This document shows positions 61,029-64,000 of a stretch of 64,000 nucleotides of DNA, in pieces. Source of the stretch: Flammeovirga agarivorans. GTDB lineage: Bacteria; Bacteroidota; Bacteroidia; Cytophagales; Flammeovirgaceae. The translations under genes were made by a program, and so were the position numbers. The notes beneath the pieces were generated by a model that did no database searches, was not told the origin of the DNA, and worked only from the letters and a program-made list of their open reading frames with translations. Where the stretch lies: assembly GCF_012641475.1 (NCBI RefSeq), contig NZ_JABAIL010000016.1, forward strand, positions 1-64,000, given 5' to 3'. The stretch's first letter is position 1; each line of letters starts with the position of its first letter.

Positions 61029-62348
61029 TTATGCTTTAAGTAGAAAAGTAGATCTTATTTGATCCTGTTCACCACCATCTCCTTTTTCAAAAAGAGGTAA
61101 TACAACGGACTCTAACGACTCAATTAATGGAAACCCATCAGCAACCATTTCTGCAACCTGTTCGCTGTATCGAATAGATACAAAGGTTGATATACTATCA
61201 CTTTGGTATAAGTCTCTTATTGCCTCAAATACACTCGCAATTTTTTGAGCTTCTTTTTCCTCTAGTGAAGGATATTTAGACATGAGGATTTTTTGTTCAA
61301 TATCAGACTTGACATATTCTACCTCAAACAGTCGGAATCTATCAAGCAATGCTCGATCTATTTTATGTGTCCCTGAATAGTCTGCACCCAAGTTAGCTGT
61401 TGCAATAAATACTTTATCTGATACATCAATTTCTCCTGCATCTTCACCAAAAGCCGTATCCAGCTTCATAACTCCCGTTCCATCAAGTACAGGAAATAGA
61501 ATGTTATTTGCCCCAGATGGCGCTCTACTAATTTCGTCTAGCAGTATTCCTTTTACATTAGGATCTTTTAGAGCCTTAACAAAAGGTGAATACTCAAATA
61601 CTGACTCTCCATCTTTTATGATATGATTACCAATCAACCCAGAGATAGCATCTTGCATGGCTCCCATGTTGATGTATGCATACTCCATGTTTAGTTTTTC
61701 AAGAAGTAGTTTGGCTAACACCGTCTTTCCTGTTCCGGTATGTCCAACCAAGAGAGAATTTGCCTTTCTAGAAAAAGAGTGCACTAACCTCTTTTGTAAG
61801 AATTCATCTGCATAGTATTTATCATCCTCTACAGTGATCTTTTTAAATGCACTCCATTTCCTTTCTATGAATGTCTTTTTCTTTAGCTTTCTTCTAAAGG
61901 TATCTTTTACCTGCTTTTCAAGGGATTTATCTTTTAAGATTTCCTCATAAAACACAGATCTTGCATAAGATAATTTATCGGGGCCTTCTTTATCATACTC
62001 CAAATTCTTTGGGCTGTTTTTTACAAGGTAAAGTACCCCGCAGTAGTGTGATCCATCATTAGTAGATCCATCCTGCGTACTATGAAGGGTGGCTAAGAAA
62101 ATAGCTTTTTCGTTTTTCTTCAAAAAATTTTCATCCTCAAATGCTGCTGTAAACTCTAGGTTTTTCTGAACGTCTCCTTCAAAATAAACTACGCGAGTTT
62201 GGTTTTTTGGGACGATATGTTCTCCTGCTTTTACATTTACGATAGTGGTAGCAACACCTCCAAAGTTGCACTGCACAGCTTCATCACGCATTGCAGTAAA
62301 CGCCCCTGTATCCGTAGAAAAGGATACCGTTGAAAATTCTTGATTCAT
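61029..62348 (-). CDS. MoxR/CobS-like AAA+ ATPase
   Basis: This encodes 439 residues. Walker A is VGHTGTGKT (about 201-209) and Walker B is GILLDEIS (about 267-274). An Arg-finger-type region and sensor residues follow. The first 170 residues are a phage-type N-terminal domain. It starts with a leader-type CACAAATATTTTAAA and precedes the VWA partner by two bases. Confidence 0.85.
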   Translation of the reverse strand: MNQEFSTVSFSTDTGAFTAMRDEAVQCNFGGVATTIVNVKAGEHIVPKNQTRVVYFEGDVQKNLEFTAAFEDENFLKKNEKAIFLATLHSTQDGSTNDGSHYCGVLYLVKNSPKNLEYDKEGPDKLSYARSVFYEEILKDKSLEKQVKDTFRRKLKKKTFIERKWSAFKKITVEDDKYYADEFLQKRLVHSFSRKANSLLVGHTGTGKTVLAKLLLEKLNMEYAYINMGAMQDAISGLIGNHIIKDGESVFEYSPFVKALKDPNVKGILLDEISRAPSGANNILFPVLDGTGVMKLDTAFGEDAGEIDVSDKVFIATANLGADYSGTHKIDRALLDRFRLFEVEYVKSDIEQKILMSKYPSLEEKEAQKIASVFEAIRDLYQSDSISTFVSIRYSEQVAEMVADGFPLIESLESVVLPLFEKGDGGEQDQIRSTFLLKA

Positions 62349-62358
62349 ATTAATTTAA

Positions 62359-62368
62359 AATATTTGTG
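62359..62368 (-). promoter_or_regulatory. CACAAATATT leader element (short form)
   Basis: It lies ten bases before the MoxR-like gene start. The first CA is replaced by AT. Confidence 0.5.
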
Positions 62369-62412
62369 ATTATATACTAGATTATAAAAAAGCTATCGAA
62401 GACAAGCATGCC

Positions 62413-62757
62413 TTATTTATCTCCGATTGATTGCCTAAAAAATTCTCTAACGTGTTTAGTTTCCAACACAGTTAGCTCTAAATCAAACTCCTCAAAGTAC
62501 ACGATCATTGCAGGTACTTGTCCTAGCTTCGTGCGTTTTTTGCACTTTAAAAAAGTATCCGCCTTAAGCGTGTAGCTTTTCTTGGAAGTAGTTTTAGCCT
62601 CTACAGAAACCATTTCGTTCTCTACATCATTTTCTGCGAAGGCTGCCCCAGAAGCGATAGTTTCTTTTGCCTTAAGCTGCTCTGCAAGTCTCTTCTCTTG
62701 TTTTCGAGATCGGCTAACCGTAGTTTCCCTAGGCTTGTTCATCCATTTTGGCCTCAT
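62413..62757 (-). CDS. Hjc-like PD-(D/E)XK nuclease (probable)
   Basis: This encodes 114 residues. SRKQEKRLAEQLKAKETIASGAAF, then VSVEAKTTSKKSYTLKADTFLK and VPAMIVYFEEF follow the archaeal Hjc/phage resolvase-like layout (KQE, SGA, ExK). The usual Gly-Asp before the E-x-K is replaced by ENDVENEM. It may act as a second junction nuclease besides the RuvC-like protein. Confidence 0.6.
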   Translation of the reverse strand: MRPKWMNKPRETTVSRSRKQEKRLAEQLKAKETIASGAAFAENDVENEMVSVEAKTTSKKSYTLKADTFLKCKKRTKLGQVPAMIVYFEEFDLELTVLETKHVREFFRQSIGDK

Positions 62758-62780
62758 AAGTCTTCAAGTTTTTGAGCATT

Positions 62781-62847
62781 AAAAAGACACTCCTATTGTA
62801 TATGGGATCACATATACTTAGCCCCATGCCGAACAGTGTGTCTTTTT
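62781..62847. terminator. large two-armed terminator
   Basis: An outer AAAAAGACAC/GTGTCTTTTT stem encloses an inner GTATATG/CATATAC hairpin. The T-runs at both ends allow termination in both directions. It lies between the 49-residue gene and the Hjc-like gene. Confidence 0.6.
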
Positions 62848-62851
62848 GATT

Positions 62852-63001
62852 TTATTTATTTAACTGCTGTAGTTTACCTAACTCAGTATTGTATTTATTA
62901 AGTACAATATCCTTTGAAGGCATTTCTTTTATAGAATGTTTTTTTACATCCTCAATAAGCATCTTTAAGTATGCTATTTCTTTTTCAATTGCTGCTTTCA
63001 T
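62852..63001 (-). CDS. hypothetical small helical protein
   Basis: This encodes 49 residues from MKAAIEKEIA, a charged helix. The start is at the ATGA overlap with the gene upstream. The function is unknown. Confidence 0.55.
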   Translation of the reverse strand: MKAAIEKEIAYLKMLIEDVKKHSIKEMPSKDIVLNKYNTELGKLQQLNK

Positions 63002-63348
63002 GACCTTACTCCTTCGTATGTAACACCAATACACGCATGCTTGGAAGCTACTTCGTCAATAACCTCCATGACATCTTCCTTATAAGTTTTTGGTAGGATC
63101 AGTACTGCAAGATCAATTGCATCGTCAAGCTCCTCCTTACGAACTTTTGTGTATAAAAAAGTCTCTTTATTCTTCTTAAGGAAATTCTCTATATCCTCGT
63201 AAGAACGTTTGTTAATTTCTTTTCCTTCTTCCACTAGCAAAAAATTGGCTTCAAAGCCCTTATCTTTTACTACCGCTTTTGCTACAGTATAAATGTCGAA
63301 TACGTCTAACAGTTTTCCTGTTAGGTTTGAGACAATGACGTTTTTCAT
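62998..63348 (-). CDS. hypothetical protein
   Basis: This encodes 116 residues, alpha/beta mixed (MKNVIVSNLTGKLLDVFDIY). The leader element lies upstream, followed by AAACTTAT. No family was recognised. It is next to recA. Confidence 0.55.
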   Translation of the reverse strand: MKNVIVSNLTGKLLDVFDIYTVAKAVVKDKGFEANFLLVEEGKEINKRSYEDIENFLKKNKETFLYTKVRKEELDDAIDLAVLILPKTYKEDVMEVIDEVASKHACIGVTYEGVRS

Positions 63349-63362
63349 ATAAGTTTAATATT

Positions 63363-63374
63363 AATATTTGTGTG
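63363..63374 (-). promoter_or_regulatory. CACACAAATATT leader element
   Basis: An exact copy, followed by AATATTAAACTTAT and the start at 63348. Confidence 0.65.
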
Positions 63375-63423
63375 ATTTAATAATTAGAAAGTTTAGCTAG
63401 ACAGTGTATGCCTAGCCATTCTA

Positions 63424-64000
63424 CTAAAGGGTGATTCCAAGTGCTTCGTAAACGTCTGCTACGATTTTTTCTAACTCCCCACTAGACTCCAACCAATCTG
63501 CGAACTTTAATTTACCTTGGCATTTTTTCTGCCCATCATATTGAAAGAATGCCCCTGATTGTTGTACAATACCTTCTTCCGCTGCTATTTCTATGATCTG
63601 CATTGTTCGGTCACATGTCCCGAAAGGAACGCGAGCATTGTCCGACAGTGATAAAAATATTCTACCCGAAAGGTGAGGTTTTGCAACTTTGTTTTTCTTG
63701 TTATGTATAGAGATTTCTTTTCCCAATACTTCTTCTTTCGATTTTTCGGGAGCTAATCCCTGCATTCGAAGAGATACCGACTTTGCAAAGGCAGCACCTT
63801 TACCGCCCTTAACTTTTTCACCGCCAAACATTCCCATTTCAGTGTAAGCACTGTTGATGAAAATAAGGGTCGTATCATCCCCTTCATTACGATTCAGTGC
63901 AGCTTGAAACTTTCTGAAACCTCTGTTCCAAAGACGAGCGGACTCACCTACGGTATTCTTTTCCATAGATTCATTCACTTCATTTACACCCCCAACAGCA
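63424..64000 (-). CDS. recA: RecA-like recombinase, C-terminal part (cut by the window edge)
   Basis: The frame is open to the last base of the window, so the N-terminal part with Walker A is outside. In the part seen, ESARLWNRGFRKFQAALNR, LIFINSAYTEMG, GEKVKGGKGAAFAKSVSLR and KNKVAKPH match the RecA core after the Walker B region, including the L2 loop and C-terminal strands. It carries out strand exchange in phage recombination and replication. A GTG at 63978 is internal, not the true start. Confidence 0.85.
   Translation of the reverse strand, partial: AVGGVNEVNESMEKNTVGESARLWNRGFRKFQAALNRNEGDDTTLIFINSAYTEMGMFGGEKVKGGKGAAFAKSVSLRMQGLAPEKSKEEVLGKEISIHNKKNKVAKPHLSGRIFLSLSDNARVPFGTCDRTMQIIEIAAEEGIVQQSGAFFQYDGQKKCQGKLKFADWLESSGELEKIVADVYEALGITL

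Noticed and set aside
63978-63978. GTG start for the RecA-like protein at the right edge
   Set aside because: The reading frame stays open to base 64000 and the sequence there is RecA-like, so it is the C-terminal part of a longer gene, not a short gene.
1-64000. tRNA genes, CRISPR arrays and insertion sequences
   Set aside because: No cloverleaf, regular spaced repeat or transposase was seen on reading both strands. A computed tRNA scan could still find one.

Overview
This 64 kb window is most of the structural half, plus part of the replication and DNA-modification half, of a large tailed phage with a contractile tail (myovirus-like). It is about 36% GC by eye. The host is probably a member of the Bacteroidota. 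The reasons are that genes lack Shine-Dalgarno sequences and instead have AT-rich leaders, that the baseplate/fibre protein at 6.5-8.8 kb carries a fibronectin-like domain of the type common in Bacteroidota surface proteins, and that lipoprotein genes are present. Almost everything is read from the minus strand. The clear exceptions are a parA-parB pair (3.6-5.3 kb) and a small gene at 41.1 kb. A partition pair in a phage genome suggests it can persist as a plasmid-like prophage.

Layout on the minus strand, read from high to low coordinates: 64-56 kb holds recombination and repair genes (RecA C-terminal half, Hjc-like and RuvC-like resolvases, Cas4/RecB-like nuclease, SpoVS-like protein) and a CobS/CobT-like MoxR ATPase plus VWA/metallopeptidase pair. 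56-50 kb holds part of a 7-deazaguanine DNA-modification pathway (QueC, DpdA-like transglycosylase, QueD) and a C5-cytosine methyltransferase. 50-41 kb is accessory DNA of small unknown genes, separated by strong terminators, with a RadC-like protein, a lipoprotein, a 0.9 kb stretch without convincing genes and a GCGC-rich island. 41-30 kb runs terminase, FolE, ThyA, portal, scaffold-like protein, N4-gp56-type capsid protein, head-tail connectors and tail completion. 30-25 kb is a run of twelve small, very basic genes that share an N-terminal VKSHYRK/VKSHKR signature. 25-1 kb is the tail: sheath, tube, a chaperone with a GGGAAAC -1 frameshift site, tape measure, CIS-tube protein, LysM protein, hub, spike, QueE, gp25-like, gpJ-like and gpI-like proteins, fibres and a holin-like protein.

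The deazaguanine genes are spread over the window (FolE 37.8 kb, QueE 14.3 kb, QueD 52.3 kb, QueC 55.3 kb, DpdA 54.4 kb), but together they make a complete route from GTP to preQ0 and its insertion in DNA. The phage probably replaces some guanines in its DNA with a 7-deazaguanine to resist restriction. The most novel-looking element is the VKSH array. It has twelve consecutive, translationally coupled genes whose products share a short basic N-terminal tag. Most then have a Gly/Ala-rich hydrophobic segment, and one ends in an HELGH metallopeptidase. They lie exactly where minor head or ejected virion proteins would be expected.

A recurrent leader element, CACACAAATATT, lies close upstream of at least a dozen minus-strand start codons. 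It is used here to fix several start sites.
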